Origin: Chitinophagaceae bacterium
GTDB taxonomy: Bacteria > Bacteroidota > Bacteroidia > Chitinophagales > Chitinophagaceae
Direction: 5' to 3'
DNA: 64,000 nt
NCBI GenBank assembly: GCA_016721085.1
Contig: JADKJI010000002.1
Location: forward strand, 62,001-126,000
This document shows, piece after piece, positions 46,519 through 56,057 of the stretch (within the stretch, counting starts at the first letter, position 1; each line of letters opens with the position of its first letter). The notes beneath the pieces are model-generated. The model did no database searches, was not told where the DNA came from, and saw nothing but the letters and a program-made list of their open reading frames with translations. The position numbers and the translations under genes were made by a program.

Positions 46519-47346
46519 CTATCGAATCGATTTTAAAAACGCCCAACTCACCGGGACTTGCTCCACAGATCTCGACGACTCATCTTCAATAAACATATAA
46601 GCCACTTTCTGCTTTCTCCCTATACGTACAATTTCAGCAATATCAATATCTCCTATTCCCAATGTACAGTTGCTTTCAACATCGGCCTGACCGTTTACAC
46701 TACCAGGTGTTCCCTTAGCTCTGTCTTTTAAATGCATAAGCTTAAATCTGCCCGGATATTTTTTTAGAAGTGTTACAGGATCCTGCCCGGGTTGCTTTAT
46801 CCAGAATACATCCATCTCAAAATTGATATAAGCTGGATTTGATTTTTTTAAAAGATAATCAAACACTGTTCCTTCACCTATTTTATCAAATTCGAATCCA
46901 TGCGGATGGTAACAAAGTTTTAATCCTTTTGCAGCTAATTGCTTTCCGGCTTTGTTGAAGACCAGAATTGCTTTATCTGCTTCTTCTTTTGTAAGTTGTT
47001 CCCCTTTGTGTGGTATCCAAAAACAAACCACGAACTTTGCACCATAGGCTTTCGCTTTTTCTGCAACTGCAGCAATGGAGGTATCTAATTCATTATAATC
47101 CGCTCCAATACTCACAACGCTAATCTTATTTTTAGCCAGTAAGTTCCTGAATTCAGGACCCGGCATTCCATAGGAATCGCCACCTTCAACATACCTGATT
47201 CCTGTTTTTTGGATAAAAGCTAATGTGCCTGGTATATCCTTTTTAAACTGGTCACGGAGACTATATAACTGTATCCCAAATTGTGATTGGGAAATAGCAA
47301 AAGATGATACCACTACCAATAAGGCAATAAGAGTGACTTTTTTCAT
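46519..47346 (-). CDS. Exported sugar phosphate isomerase/epimerase-like protein
   Basis: The 275-residue protein has a signal peptide (LIALLVVVSSFAISQ) followed by a TIM-barrel of the xylose isomerase-like/AP endonuclease 2 family: FGIQLYSLRDQFKKD, GIRYVEGGDSYG, KLCYHPHGFEFDKIGEG, YINFEMDVFWIKQPG and KLMHLKDRA. Metal ligands His, Asp and Glu are placed as in the family (HPHGFEF, EMDVFW, HLKD, FIEDE). Periplasmic versions are common in Bacteroidota and are presumed to act on sugars or sugar derivatives; the substrate is unknown. Confidence 0.88.
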   Translation of the reverse strand: MKKVTLIALLVVVSSFAISQSQFGIQLYSLRDQFKKDIPGTLAFIQKTGIRYVEGGDSYGMPGPEFRNLLAKNKISVVSIGADYNELDTSIAAVAEKAKAYGAKFVVCFWIPHKGEQLTKEEADKAILVFNKAGKQLAAKGLKLCYHPHGFEFDKIGEGTVFDYLLKKSNPAYINFEMDVFWIKQPGQDPVTLLKKYPGRFKLMHLKDRAKGTPGSVNGQADVESNCTLGIGDIDIAEIVRIGRKQKVAYMFIEDESSRSVEQVPVSWAFLKSIR

Positions 47347-47484
47347 ATTAATACGATTTCAATGACTACTAATATAAACTAATTATTCTGTATGATGATG
47401 GAAATACATAACTTCAGATAGCTATCCTTAACCCGCCAGACTCGTCACTGATTTCAAATATCGATAACACATAAAACTTCTGCT

Positions 47485-49065
47485 TTGAAACTGATAATTG
47501 CATCCATATGTATCTGTGGATTTCTATATTCCTGTTCTCCTGCAACTAGTACAAAAGATACCTCGATAACTACTTATGACAGTAATTTCAAAGCAGCCGG
47601 TTTTACTGATGCAAATCGATTAGAAAGAATTAAGAATGCCGCTCCCATAATAGATAGCTTGTTTAAAGCAACAGCTATTAAAAATCATTTCCCTGGTCTG
47701 GCTTTTGGAATTGTCGTCGATGGACAGTTAGTCTATACCGGCAATTTTGGATATACAGATATCGCTAAAAAAATCCCCGTTACTTCTTCTTCCTTATTCC
47801 GCATTGCATCAATGAGCAAAAGTTTTACCGCAATGGCTATATTAAAGTTGAGGGATGAAGGAAAGCTACAGCTCGATGAGCCTGCAGAAAACTATATTCC
47901 TGCAATGAAAAAATTGAAGTATCCAACATCGGATGCTCCATTAATAACAATCCGTCATTTATTAACTCATGGTGCAGGTTTTCCGGAAGATAATCCATGG
48001 GGCGATAGACAATTGGCTGATTCAGATGATGAGTTAGTAGCTCTTCTTGAAAAGCAAGTGTCATTTTCTAATCCTCCAGGCATAGAATTCGAATATAGTA
48101 ATCTTGGTTTTGCATTGTTAGGCAGGATAGTGACGGTAGTTTCTGGCAAACCCTATCAACAGTATATTAAAGAAAGTATTTGGGAGCCATTAGGAATGAA
48201 AACTTCCGAATGGGAATATGCTAATATTGCTCCGGATAAATTAGCTCATGGCTATCGCTGGTTGAATGAAACATGGAATGAAGAAACATTGTTACATGAT
48301 AAGGCCGATGGTTCCTGGGGTGCTATGGGAGGAATGATAAGTTCCATTGATGAGTTCAGTAAATATATGGCGCTGCATCTTTCTTCATGGCCTCCTTCGA
48401 ATGCTCCCGACAACGGACCTGTTAAAAGAAGTTCTGTTCGCGAAATGCATCATCCCTGGCGTGTTAATGGAATGAATGTGAATTACAAGTATACAGATGG
48501 AAGATCTTGTCCAGTAGTAAGCGCCTATTGTTATGGACTGGGTTGGATGCGCGATTGTGATGGCAGAGAATACATTTCACACAGTGGAGGCCTACCTGGG
48601 TTTGGAAGCCAGTGGCGTATACTTCCTGATTATGGTATCGGTGTAGTGGCATTTGCCAATCGCACTTATGCAAATGTTGGACAAGTGAATATGCAGGTAC
48701 TTGATACTCTCATTAAACTTGCTCAATTGAAACCTAGAGAGCTTCCTTCATCAGCGATATTGGAAAAAAGAAAGAATGAATTAGTGAAGTTATTACCAGA
48801 TTGGAAAAGTGCTGAGCAATCTGGCATATTTGCAGAGAACTTCTTTCCGGATTATCCGATTGATACACTAAAGAAATACGCACAAGAGCTTTATTTGAAA
48901 GCTGGAAATATAAAGGGCGTACATCAAGTGAAAGCCGAGAATCAACTTCGCGGATCGTTTATAATTGAAGGTGAAAAAGCAAATATCGAGATCTATTTCA
49001 CCCTTTCACCGGAAAATCCTGCACTTATTCAGGAGTATCATATTACGGAAGCAGTCAAGAAGTAA
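47485..49065 (+). CDS. Serine hydrolase, beta-lactamase class C fold, lipoprotein
   Basis: The 526-residue protein is likely a lipoprotein (ICGFLYSCSPAT). The catalytic SxxK is in FRIASMSKSFTAMAILKL, the Tyr-x-Asn in FEYSNLGFALLG, and the third motif in YISHSGGLPGFGS, all intact. A C-terminal extension of about 100 residues follows the catalytic domain. Family members act as esterases, D-aminopeptidases or penicillin-binding proteins. The start is a TTG at 47485, as no ATG fits the signal sequence. Two more members of this fold lie within the next 3 kb. Confidence 0.88.
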   Translation: MKLIIASICICGFLYSCSPATSTKDTSITTYDSNFKAAGFTDANRLERIKNAAPIIDSLFKATAIKNHFPGLAFGIVVDGQLVYTGNFGYTDIAKKIPVTSSSLFRIASMSKSFTAMAILKLRDEGKLQLDEPAENYIPAMKKLKYPTSDAPLITIRHLLTHGAGFPEDNPWGDRQLADSDDELVALLEKQVSFSNPPGIEFEYSNLGFALLGRIVTVVSGKPYQQYIKESIWEPLGMKTSEWEYANIAPDKLAHGYRWLNETWNEETLLHDKADGSWGAMGGMISSIDEFSKYMALHLSSWPPSNAPDNGPVKRSSVREMHHPWRVNGMNVNYKYTDGRSCPVVSAYCYGLGWMRDCDGREYISHSGGLPGFGSQWRILPDYGIGVVAFANRTYANVGQVNMQVLDTLIKLAQLKPRELPSSAILEKRKNELVKLLPDWKSAEQSGIFAENFFPDYPIDTLKKYAQELYLKAGNIKGVHQVKAENQLRGSFIIEGEKANIEIYFTLSPENPALIQEYHITEAVKK

Positions 49066-49089
49066 TATTTATTAGTTGCCAGCACTAGT

Positions 49090-50156
49090 TCAATGCCAAC
49101 AAATCTCTTCTGCTTTGGTTATGATATTTTGAAAATTGGCATGTGCATTATTGCATAGTATGATAATTGTTTTATTCTTCCCGATATTCCGGATTATTTG
49201 CGTTTTATAACCTGGATTATCTCCATTATGCATTACAATTCTGCCGTAATAGGTATTGTCTGGAAGATCCCAACCAAAGCCATAATGAGAAAAAGTACCA
49301 TCTTTTAATCTCTGGGAACTGAATGCTTCTTCAAGAGTGTTAGCACTAACTAATCTACCTGTATATAATGCCTGATCCCACTTCAATAAATCAGATGCTG
49401 TAGAGCTGATTCTTCCGGGTCCTTTACGATTTCCCAACCAGATAGTATAATTGGAGGAAGGGAATGAATCGGCTCTTACATATTCTTTTCTTTCAGAAAC
49501 CATTATATGTCCAATTGCGAAATTCTTTATTGCAGCTTTTTCAGATAAGGATCTGATATCTGTGTTTTGCATTTGAAGTGGTTTGAAAATCCACTCCTGC
49601 ATATTGCAATAAAATCTTTTCCTGATGCTTTTCAGCAATGCTCGCTAATAAAACGTAGCCAGTATTGCTGTATTCATATTTTGTGCCTGGTTCAAATTGG
49701 GATAGAGGAGCATATTTATTCAGGTAGGCAATGATATCGTTGTTATTGGCCACCTTAGATTTATCCCAGTAACTATCCATCACTGCCTGATAGTCGGGGA
49801 GCCCACTGGTATGGGTTAGCAGTTGACGAATTGTTATTCCTTTATAAGGGATGTTGAGATATTTTTCTACCAGATCATCAAAACCCAATTTGCCTTTATC
49901 TTTTAGCATCATTATGATCATGGCGGTAAACTGTTTTGATACTGATGCCAGTTCAAATATGTCAGTTTTTTCGAGAGGAACTTTTGTGCAAATTCTCGAT
50001 AGCCGAATGATTTGTAATAAACAGGGTCCCCTTTTCTGCTACCAGAACAACGCCGCTGAAATCTTTTTGGGATTGAATGAGGGAGTCTAATCGAACTTGT
50101 AAGTTGGATTGAGCAGTTGCGAAAATTGGTAAGAATAGAAATAAGATTTGTTTCAT
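49090..50156 (-). pseudogene. Serine hydrolase (beta-lactamase fold) broken by several frameshifts
   Basis: The pieces of a normal enzyme occur in order but in different frames. The first (50156-49962) has a signal peptide (MKQILFLFLPIFATAQ) and the segment FSGVVLVAEKGTLF. A second frame carries FGYREFAQK, a third carries EKTDIFELASVSKQFTAM with the catalytic SxxK and runs on to SNTGYVLLASIAEKHQ, and a further one (49638-49090) covers IFKPLQMQNTDIRSL, GRISSTASDLLKW and HNGDNPGY. At least three one-base losses are needed to explain this. It lies between two related serine hydrolase genes and next to an R1 palindrome. Sequencing error at homopolymers is the alternative. Confidence 0.8.
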
Positions 50157-50157
50157 A

Positions 50158-50228
50158 CTAGTTGTATTTTACAAGGGGAGATGTCATCTTACCCCCAAGA
50201 TGACATCTTGGGGGTAAGATGACATCTC
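50158..50228 (+). repeat. R1 REPIN-like palindrome, copy 4
   Basis: The head CTAGTTGTATTTTACAAGG is followed by GAGATGTCATCTTACCCCC, AAGATGACATCTTGGGGG and AAGATGACATCTC, a near-perfect palindrome at 50178-50228. It lies between the broken serine hydrolase and the intact one ending at 50237. Confidence 0.85.
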
Positions 50229-50236
50229 GAATTTCG

Positions 50237-51886
50237 CTATTTTATTTTCCTGAACAGTAAATGCTGAACCCTGCCACTATTTACCTCAAAACCAGTAACA
50301 ATCCCCTTCTTATTTCTGATAAATCGAATATGGTCCATCCACCAGGTATCATTTTTGAATTGGTCAGGTGCTATTCTTATTAATTTGAAATCTGAGTGTT
50401 TCCTGTGTTGTAAGGTTAGTGTATCTTTTACTTGTTCAATTGAATAATAAGATTCGGTTTCATCATTATAGTATTTCCCAATGTATTCTTTTGGATTCAG
50501 AGCAATTGGTGCTTTGGGCTGTCTATAATAGGTTTGCCTGCCAATAGCATTTTCAATTACGAATTCATTTACCATTTCTTTCCCATTTAAATCTGTAAAA
50601 TGAAAAGTAAGGCCTGTTATTTCGTAAGTGTTGTCATCAACCTTAAAAAGTGTTTGATTACTCGCAGTGTTTGGTTGGGAGTTTATTGTAACAAGAAATT
50701 TTCCTTTGCTAAAACTAAATCCGATTCGTTCTCCATTATAGGCATAATAGTCCCCAACCAGTTTTTTTAATATGGTGCTATCTGCTTTTTCTCTCTTTTC
50801 CTCTTTTATTGCTAACTCTTTTTTCGGAAGTAATACGTCGGCGATCAAGCTGTTTAAAAAACCGGTGGAAATAGTTGCGAGGTTGCTGAATATAATAATG
50901 CCGGTTTTCGCTTCGGGATAATAGCTCAAATACGTTCTATAACCCGCATCAGCTCCGCCATGACTGATTTGCTTATACCCTTTATACTCATTAACTGCTA
51001 AGCCAAAAGCATAATCCAGTTTCTTGTTATCATTTAGTATGCCAGTTGAGAACATTTTATTAATTAGGTCTTTCCCTCCCACTTGACCAGTTTCGAAATT
51101 GAGTAACCATTTTGCTTCATCTTCTACTGTAGTGAATAAGCTAGTTGCTCCAACAGTGGAATAGCTTAATACACTATGCCTGAAAACATTTTTTGGACCT
51201 GGATAATAGGAATAAGCTCGGTTCTTTACGAGTTCCTGGTAGTTATCGTGAAAATGGGTATTACTCATTCCCAGCGGAAGGAAGATGTTCTTATTGCAAT
51301 ATTCACGCAATGACATACCGCTTATTTTCTTTACAATTTCACCCAGCAAGGTATAGCCGGTATTACAGTACATATACTGTTCGCCAGGAGTAAAATTCAA
51401 TTCTTTTTGAGTCGACACCAGTTTGATTACCTGGTCTTGAGTTATGACATCATCTAATTGCCAACCTGCAATTGCTAATAACTGCCATTGATCGCGAAGA
51501 CCGCTGGTATGATTTATCAGATGTTGAATAGTAATTTTTTTGCCGAAATCAGGTACATAATCCAGATATTTCCTGATATCATCGGTTAAGGATAGCTTTC
51601 CTTCCTTCTCAAGTAACAGGATACTGAATGCAACCACCTGTTTTGAAAGGGAAGCAATATGGAATATTGTAGAAGAGGTAATCGGAATATCATATTCAAG
51701 GTTAGCGGTCCCATATCCGTTTTTAAAAACCAATTGTCCGTTTTGGATTATGGCAACGGCAGCCCCGGGTGTTTTAGAGTTGTAGTTGCTGAAAATGCGG
51801 TCAATCTTTTTGGCTGTTGAATCTGGGAGTGTTTGAGCGAACAAACAAGCTGGAAAAAGCAAAAAGAGGATAAGTTTTGTAAACAT
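50237..51886 (-). CDS. Secreted serine hydrolase, beta-lactamase fold, with C-terminal extension
   Basis: The 549-residue protein has a signal peptide (LILFLLFPACLFAQ). The catalytic motifs are intact: SxxK in FHIASLSKQVVAFSILLL, Tyr-x-Asn in YMYCNTGYTLLGE, and the HxG motif in QISHGGADAGYR. After the catalytic domain, at about 370, a lipocalin-like C-terminal part of 170 residues follows (DYYAYNGERIGFSF onward). Such proteins are annotated as beta-lactamase-like esterases or D-peptidases; the substrate is unknown. Confidence 0.88.
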   Translation of the reverse strand: MFTKLILFLLFPACLFAQTLPDSTAKKIDRIFSNYNSKTPGAAVAIIQNGQLVFKNGYGTANLEYDIPITSSTIFHIASLSKQVVAFSILLLEKEGKLSLTDDIRKYLDYVPDFGKKITIQHLINHTSGLRDQWQLLAIAGWQLDDVITQDQVIKLVSTQKELNFTPGEQYMYCNTGYTLLGEIVKKISGMSLREYCNKNIFLPLGMSNTHFHDNYQELVKNRAYSYYPGPKNVFRHSVLSYSTVGATSLFTTVEDEAKWLLNFETGQVGGKDLINKMFSTGILNDNKKLDYAFGLAVNEYKGYKQISHGGADAGYRTYLSYYPEAKTGIIIFSNLATISTGFLNSLIADVLLPKKELAIKEEKREKADSTILKKLVGDYYAYNGERIGFSFSKGKFLVTINSQPNTASNQTLFKVDDNTYEITGLTFHFTDLNGKEMVNEFVIENAIGRQTYYRQPKAPIALNPKEYIGKYYNDETESYYSIEQVKDTLTLQHRKHSDFKLIRIAPDQFKNDTWWMDHIRFIRNKKGIVTGFEVNSGRVQHLLFRKIK

Positions 51887-51898
51887 ATTGTTTGTTAC

Positions 51899-52001
51899 TA
51901 GTTGTTTTTTACAATTGCGGATGCCATCCTACCCCCCGGATGTCATCCTGGGGGGTGGATGGCACCCAGGATGACATCCGGGGGGTAGGATGGCATCCGC
52001 A
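51899..52001 (+). repeat. R1 REPIN-like palindromes, copy 5
   Basis: The head TAGTTGTTTTTTACAATTG leads into GATGCCATCCTACCCCCC, GGATGTCATCCTGGGGGG, GGATGGCACCC and a second pair AGGATGACATCCGGGGGG / AGGATGGCATCC. It has the same double form as copy 2 next to the RAYT. It separates the serine hydrolase start from the amidase stop. A lone head-like CTAGTTGTTTTGGTA is seen at 53638-53652. Confidence 0.85.
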
Positions 52002-52009
52002 AAGGCCCC

Positions 52010-53635
52010 CTAATCCAAAAACGCTTTCTTAAACCCAGGCACCTTCCTATTCTTTGTCGCCTGCTCATACGCATACGCTATCGCAATCAACTCGCCCTCC
52101 TTATAGGCCCCGGCAAAAAACGAAAACCCTACCGGTAAATCATATACCCATCCTCCCGGAACAGTAATATGCGGATACCCCGACATCGCCGCCGGCTGTG
52201 TCAAGAAATCATCTCCCCATCGGTCACCATACATAACATCAATACTGCAGGAAGGACCCATTGTAATACCCGCGATTGCATCCAATTTGTTTGTAGCAAT
52301 CAGATCGTCTATTATTTTTCTTGATACATCTCTTCCCTTTGCCAAAGCTTCCAAATAATCCTTATCTGCTAAACCCTTGCTCTTTTCACTCGCTTCTAAT
52401 AATTCCTGCTTGAAATAAGGCATGGCTTTATCTTCATTCTGCAGATTAAAAGTTATCACATCCTGCAATGTCTTTATCTTATGATTTGTTCCTGCCAGAT
52501 AAGCATTTAAGCCCGCTTTGAATTCATTTCTGAAAATGGTGCCTTCGTAACTCCCTAATTCATTGATCTTATCTACAAATTCAATATCTACAATCGATGC
52601 CCCCTGTGCTTTTAAGATTTCAATATTCTTTTCCAGTAACCGATTGATGAACTGGTTCTTGCTTTTCTTTTTCAAGTCAACACCAATCCTTTTACCCTTT
52701 AACCCGTTTGCGTCAAGATATTTTGTATAATCTGTTGCTGCCTTGTCCTTGCTATTAGCAGTAACCGCATCTTTCTCATCTATACCCGCCAATGCTCCGA
52801 GAAAGATAGCAGCATCTTTTACTGTTCTTGCCAGTGGACCAGCAGTATCCTGAGTGGATGATATAGGAATGATACCTGTGCGACTTAATAATCCAACAGT
52901 TGGTTTTATGCCAACAACACCATTTACAGAAGCCGGACAAGTAATAGATCCATCAGTTTCCGTACCAATAGCAACAGCACATAGATTAGCAGCAACGGCT
53001 ACTCCTGTTCCGGAACTGGAGCCACAAGGATTATGATCTAATACATACGGCATCTTTGTTTGCCCACCTCTACTGCTCCAGCCCGATGATGAACTTGTAG
53101 AACGATAATTCGCCCACTCACTCAAATTCGTTTTTCCTAATAATACAGCACCGGCTTCCCTGAGTTTAGCTACTATGAAAGCATCTTTCGAAGCAATATT
53201 TCCAGTAAGCGCCAAAGCACCTGCCGTTGTCATCATCTTATCTCCAGTATCAATATTGTCTTTTATGAGTACCGGAATACCATGTAATGGTCCTCTTACT
53301 TTACCTGATTTTCTTTCAGCATCCATAGCCATAGCAATACTGATGGCATCAGGATTCACTTCTATTACTGCATTCAGCTTAGGGCCAGCCTTATCAATCT
53401 TGTTGATACGATCGAGATATGCTTGCGTTATAGATTGGGATGTCAATGCACCGGTTTTCATCTTTTCCTGCAATGCATCTATTGTTGCTTCATTCAATTC
53501 GAAACTATCTGTTTCGGGTTTGTCGGAAACAGTAGTAAACTTTTCTTTGGGCGTTTCATTACAAGCCGCAAATGTCAAAGCCGTTATTGATAATCCTGTC
53601 AATGAACTATTACGTAAGAAATTTCTCCTGTTCAT
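52010..53635 (-). CDS. Amidase (amidase signature family), exported
   Basis: The 541-residue protein starts MNRRNFLRNSS, a twin-arginine signal, and has a possible lipobox (TFAAC). The Ser-cisSer-Lys triad is complete: VLIKDNIDTGDKM (Lys), NPCGSSSGTGVAVAAN (Gly/Ser-rich, cis-Ser) and GTETDGSITCPASVNG (nucleophile Ser). The enzyme hydrolyses amide bonds; the substrate is not predictable. It sits 32 bases after the penicillin acylase gene on the same strand, with an R1-head-like sequence in the gap, so the two may be co-transcribed. Confidence 0.92.
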   Translation of the reverse strand: MNRRNFLRNSSLTGLSITALTFAACNETPKEKFTTVSDKPETDSFELNEATIDALQEKMKTGALTSQSITQAYLDRINKIDKAGPKLNAVIEVNPDAISIAMAMDAERKSGKVRGPLHGIPVLIKDNIDTGDKMMTTAGALALTGNIASKDAFIVAKLREAGAVLLGKTNLSEWANYRSTSSSSGWSSRGGQTKMPYVLDHNPCGSSSGTGVAVAANLCAVAIGTETDGSITCPASVNGVVGIKPTVGLLSRTGIIPISSTQDTAGPLARTVKDAAIFLGALAGIDEKDAVTANSKDKAATDYTKYLDANGLKGKRIGVDLKKKSKNQFINRLLEKNIEILKAQGASIVDIEFVDKINELGSYEGTIFRNEFKAGLNAYLAGTNHKIKTLQDVITFNLQNEDKAMPYFKQELLEASEKSKGLADKDYLEALAKGRDVSRKIIDDLIATNKLDAIAGITMGPSCSIDVMYGDRWGDDFLTQPAAMSGYPHITVPGGWVYDLPVGFSFFAGAYKEGELIAIAYAYEQATKNRKVPGFKKAFLD

Positions 53636-53667
53636 AGCTAGTTGTTTTGGTATTTTATTGAATTCAG

Positions 53668-55866
53668 TTATTCTCCCGGATGATATGTCTTCTCTACATG
53701 CTTCAAAACATCTTCCTTATAGAATAATACGTCTTTGAATTGACCTTTACTGTACATAACTGACTGGTCGAAGAAGTGTGGTGATTTAGGATCGCCACTT
53801 TCTCCACCCGCCAGCAATGACTTTGCTTTTATCTTCTTTCCAAATTCTACTGCACAAATGAAACTGTTACCGTTCATTCCATATCTTTTTACAGTTCCTG
53901 GATAAGGGCGGCTTGTATAAGAAGGCAACATGCCCCATGTGGATGAAACAAATCCGACAGGAATGCTTGGTTGACTATCATCAAACTTATTGTCAATTGC
54001 ATTAGATATCCTTTGGAAGCGATTGATTTCTCCCCATGGTAATTGCCAGCGACCGAATTTCTTTTCCAGATCTTTTATAGTCGTTAATAAAGGGGGTAGT
54101 AATATTTCAGGAGTGGCAGTCTCTGCAAATCGTTTTGATTTTTCAACTACACCATCTTCTTCATCATCAATCATCTTAGTACGGAACATAGCAGGTAAGA
54201 TACGCTGTCCCCACTCAATAGCCAAAGTAGTTGCTATAGAATTCTCATTGCAACGGAAATCCCAATTCTTCAATATAGCTATCGGCCCAACAAGGTATGC
54301 ATAGATGCTATCTGTTGGTTTTACATTTTTTTCGAAAGATGCTACGAGCGAAGGAATCAATACTTCAAACGCTGTTAGATAGTTATCATATCCTGCTTTT
54401 ATAACCTTATCAATTGTATACGCTTTCTCACTATTTAATACACGCACTGCATTTAAACCTCTGAAATTTTCAGGGTCAGGTGCCATGTATTTAGGATAAT
54501 CAGCTGGCTTAGGACTATATATTCCTGCTGCTGTAAATGGAGTGGAATTACAGTTCTGCACCCATCCGTTTTCAGGATTGTATATGTGAACAGTTTCATC
54601 CACTGCATGTAATCCTTTCCATTCAGTTGCAGATGTGGATCCGTCTACCGGTTTGGTCCAGTCAATAGAAGGATCACGTTTTGGAATACGGTTTCCATGC
54701 CAATAGGCAATGGTTCCATTGGCATCAGCATAAACAGTGTTATTCGAAATGTTACCATTCAATGCCATTGTTTTCTTGAAAGCTTCAAAGCCATTAGCTT
54801 TTGTTCGTTGCCAGCATTGTATCAATCCGTTCATGATACGGTTATCCGCTTTCATACTTAAGAACTGACCATTCCGTTTTGCCATTATCGGTCCATGCTG
54901 TGTGAATATAGCCTGGATGGTTTTTGTTTCTATACTTCCGCCCTTCTTATAACTGATAGCTATATCTTTCTGGATGGCTTTCTTAGTTGTATTATCATAT
55001 TGATAGGTCCAACCCTTATCAGTCTTTTCTAATTTTTCTATGTAAGTATCTGCAGCATCTATATAACAGGATGTATGCATCCATCCGCAGTTTTCATTGA
55101 ATCCCTGATAAACGAAGAACTGTCCCCAGGTTACTGCACCATAAGCATTCAATCCTTCTTCACTAACCATATGTACTTCAGGACGGAAATAAAAAGTAAC
55201 ATGGGGATTGATATATAATATGGCATTACCCGATTCAGTAATTTTTGGTGCGAAAGCAAATCCATTTGAACCAGTTAGTATTCCTTCTTCTTCACCAATT
55301 TTTTTCTTTTCCTGATAGGCGATTGAATTGCTGGAATTGCCATAGAGTTTTGCCAGATCAGCAGTGGTTAAGTCGGCTGTACTGATGGCTCCAATACTTC
55401 CATCGGTCCATAGTAAAGGATACCAGGGTTCAAAGTGTTGTAACAATGCCGGACGAACTTCCGGGTGTTTGTACAGATAATAGTTCATGCCATCAGCGAA
55501 TGCGTTGCAAAGTTTTTTCAACCAGGCTGGTGCATTCTTATAATCATTCTTGGCTTCTGTTGAATCTATGATCATCCGAATCAGCAGATCTTCATAGAAC
55601 TCCGATTCTCCTTTTACTTCAGCCATCCTGCCCAGTTTCTCAACATAGTTCATCTCCACCCTGTTGAAATCATCTTCACACTGAGCGTACATCAATCCAA
55701 AAACGGCATCGGCATCCGATTTTCCGTAGATATGGGGTATACCCCAATTATCGCGAATGATGGTGACTTTCTTAGCCTGTTGTTCCCAACGGGCGATCGT
55801 TGATTTTGACAATGGCTGAGCCAACAGCTGCAATGGCAATAGCAGCAGGAGAAGGATTTTTTTCAT
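53668..55866 (-). CDS. Penicillin acylase family protein
   Basis: The 732-residue protein has a signal peptide (LLLLLLPLQLLAQ). The N-terminal part shows VTIIRDNWGIPHIYGKSDAD and GLMYAQCEDDFNRVEM, typical of the alpha chain. The likely autocatalytic cleavage site and nucleophile Ser is in LTGSNGFAFAPK at about residue 199, followed by ILYINPHVTF. These Ntn-hydrolases mature into two chains in the periplasm and cleave acyl amides such as N-acyl-homoserine lactones or penicillins; the natural substrate here is unknown. The family Asn appears in GNISNNTVYADANGTIAYW. Confidence 0.92.
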   Translation of the reverse strand: MKKILLLLLLPLQLLAQPLSKSTIARWEQQAKKVTIIRDNWGIPHIYGKSDADAVFGLMYAQCEDDFNRVEMNYVEKLGRMAEVKGESEFYEDLLIRMIIDSTEAKNDYKNAPAWLKKLCNAFADGMNYYLYKHPEVRPALLQHFEPWYPLLWTDGSIGAISTADLTTADLAKLYGNSSNSIAYQEKKKIGEEEGILTGSNGFAFAPKITESGNAILYINPHVTFYFRPEVHMVSEEGLNAYGAVTWGQFFVYQGFNENCGWMHTSCYIDAADTYIEKLEKTDKGWTYQYDNTTKKAIQKDIAISYKKGGSIETKTIQAIFTQHGPIMAKRNGQFLSMKADNRIMNGLIQCWQRTKANGFEAFKKTMALNGNISNNTVYADANGTIAYWHGNRIPKRDPSIDWTKPVDGSTSATEWKGLHAVDETVHIYNPENGWVQNCNSTPFTAAGIYSPKPADYPKYMAPDPENFRGLNAVRVLNSEKAYTIDKVIKAGYDNYLTAFEVLIPSLVASFEKNVKPTDSIYAYLVGPIAILKNWDFRCNENSIATTLAIEWGQRILPAMFRTKMIDDEEDGVVEKSKRFAETATPEILLPPLLTTIKDLEKKFGRWQLPWGEINRFQRISNAIDNKFDDSQPSIPVGFVSSTWGMLPSYTSRPYPGTVKRYGMNGNSFICAVEFGKKIKAKSLLAGGESGDPKSPHFFDQSVMYSKGQFKDVLFYKEDVLKHVEKTYHPGE

Positions 55867-55975
55867 ACTCTAAAATAATGGATTCCACCGTCGGTTAGGT
55901 CATCGTCCTGTTTTTTATCTTAACGTGGGGACAGATTTCTTTTTACTTGCTGTTAATACTCGACAAATACATTTT

Positions 55976-56026
55976 ACCGCAGAGAGGCGCGGGGAATACA
56001 TCTCTGCGCCTCCGCGTCTCTGCGGT
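55976..56026. repeat. R2 hairpin repeat, copy 4 (shortened left arm)
   Basis: ACCGCAGAGAGGCGCGGGG pairs with the right arm CTGCGCCTCCGCGTCTCTGC with a few bases missing on the left. It lies 32 bases after the M28 peptidase gene (minus strand, stop at 56058) and upstream of the penicillin acylase gene. Confidence 0.85.
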
Positions 56027-56057
56027 TATTGTATTATTTTGACGGAAGAATTCCTAT

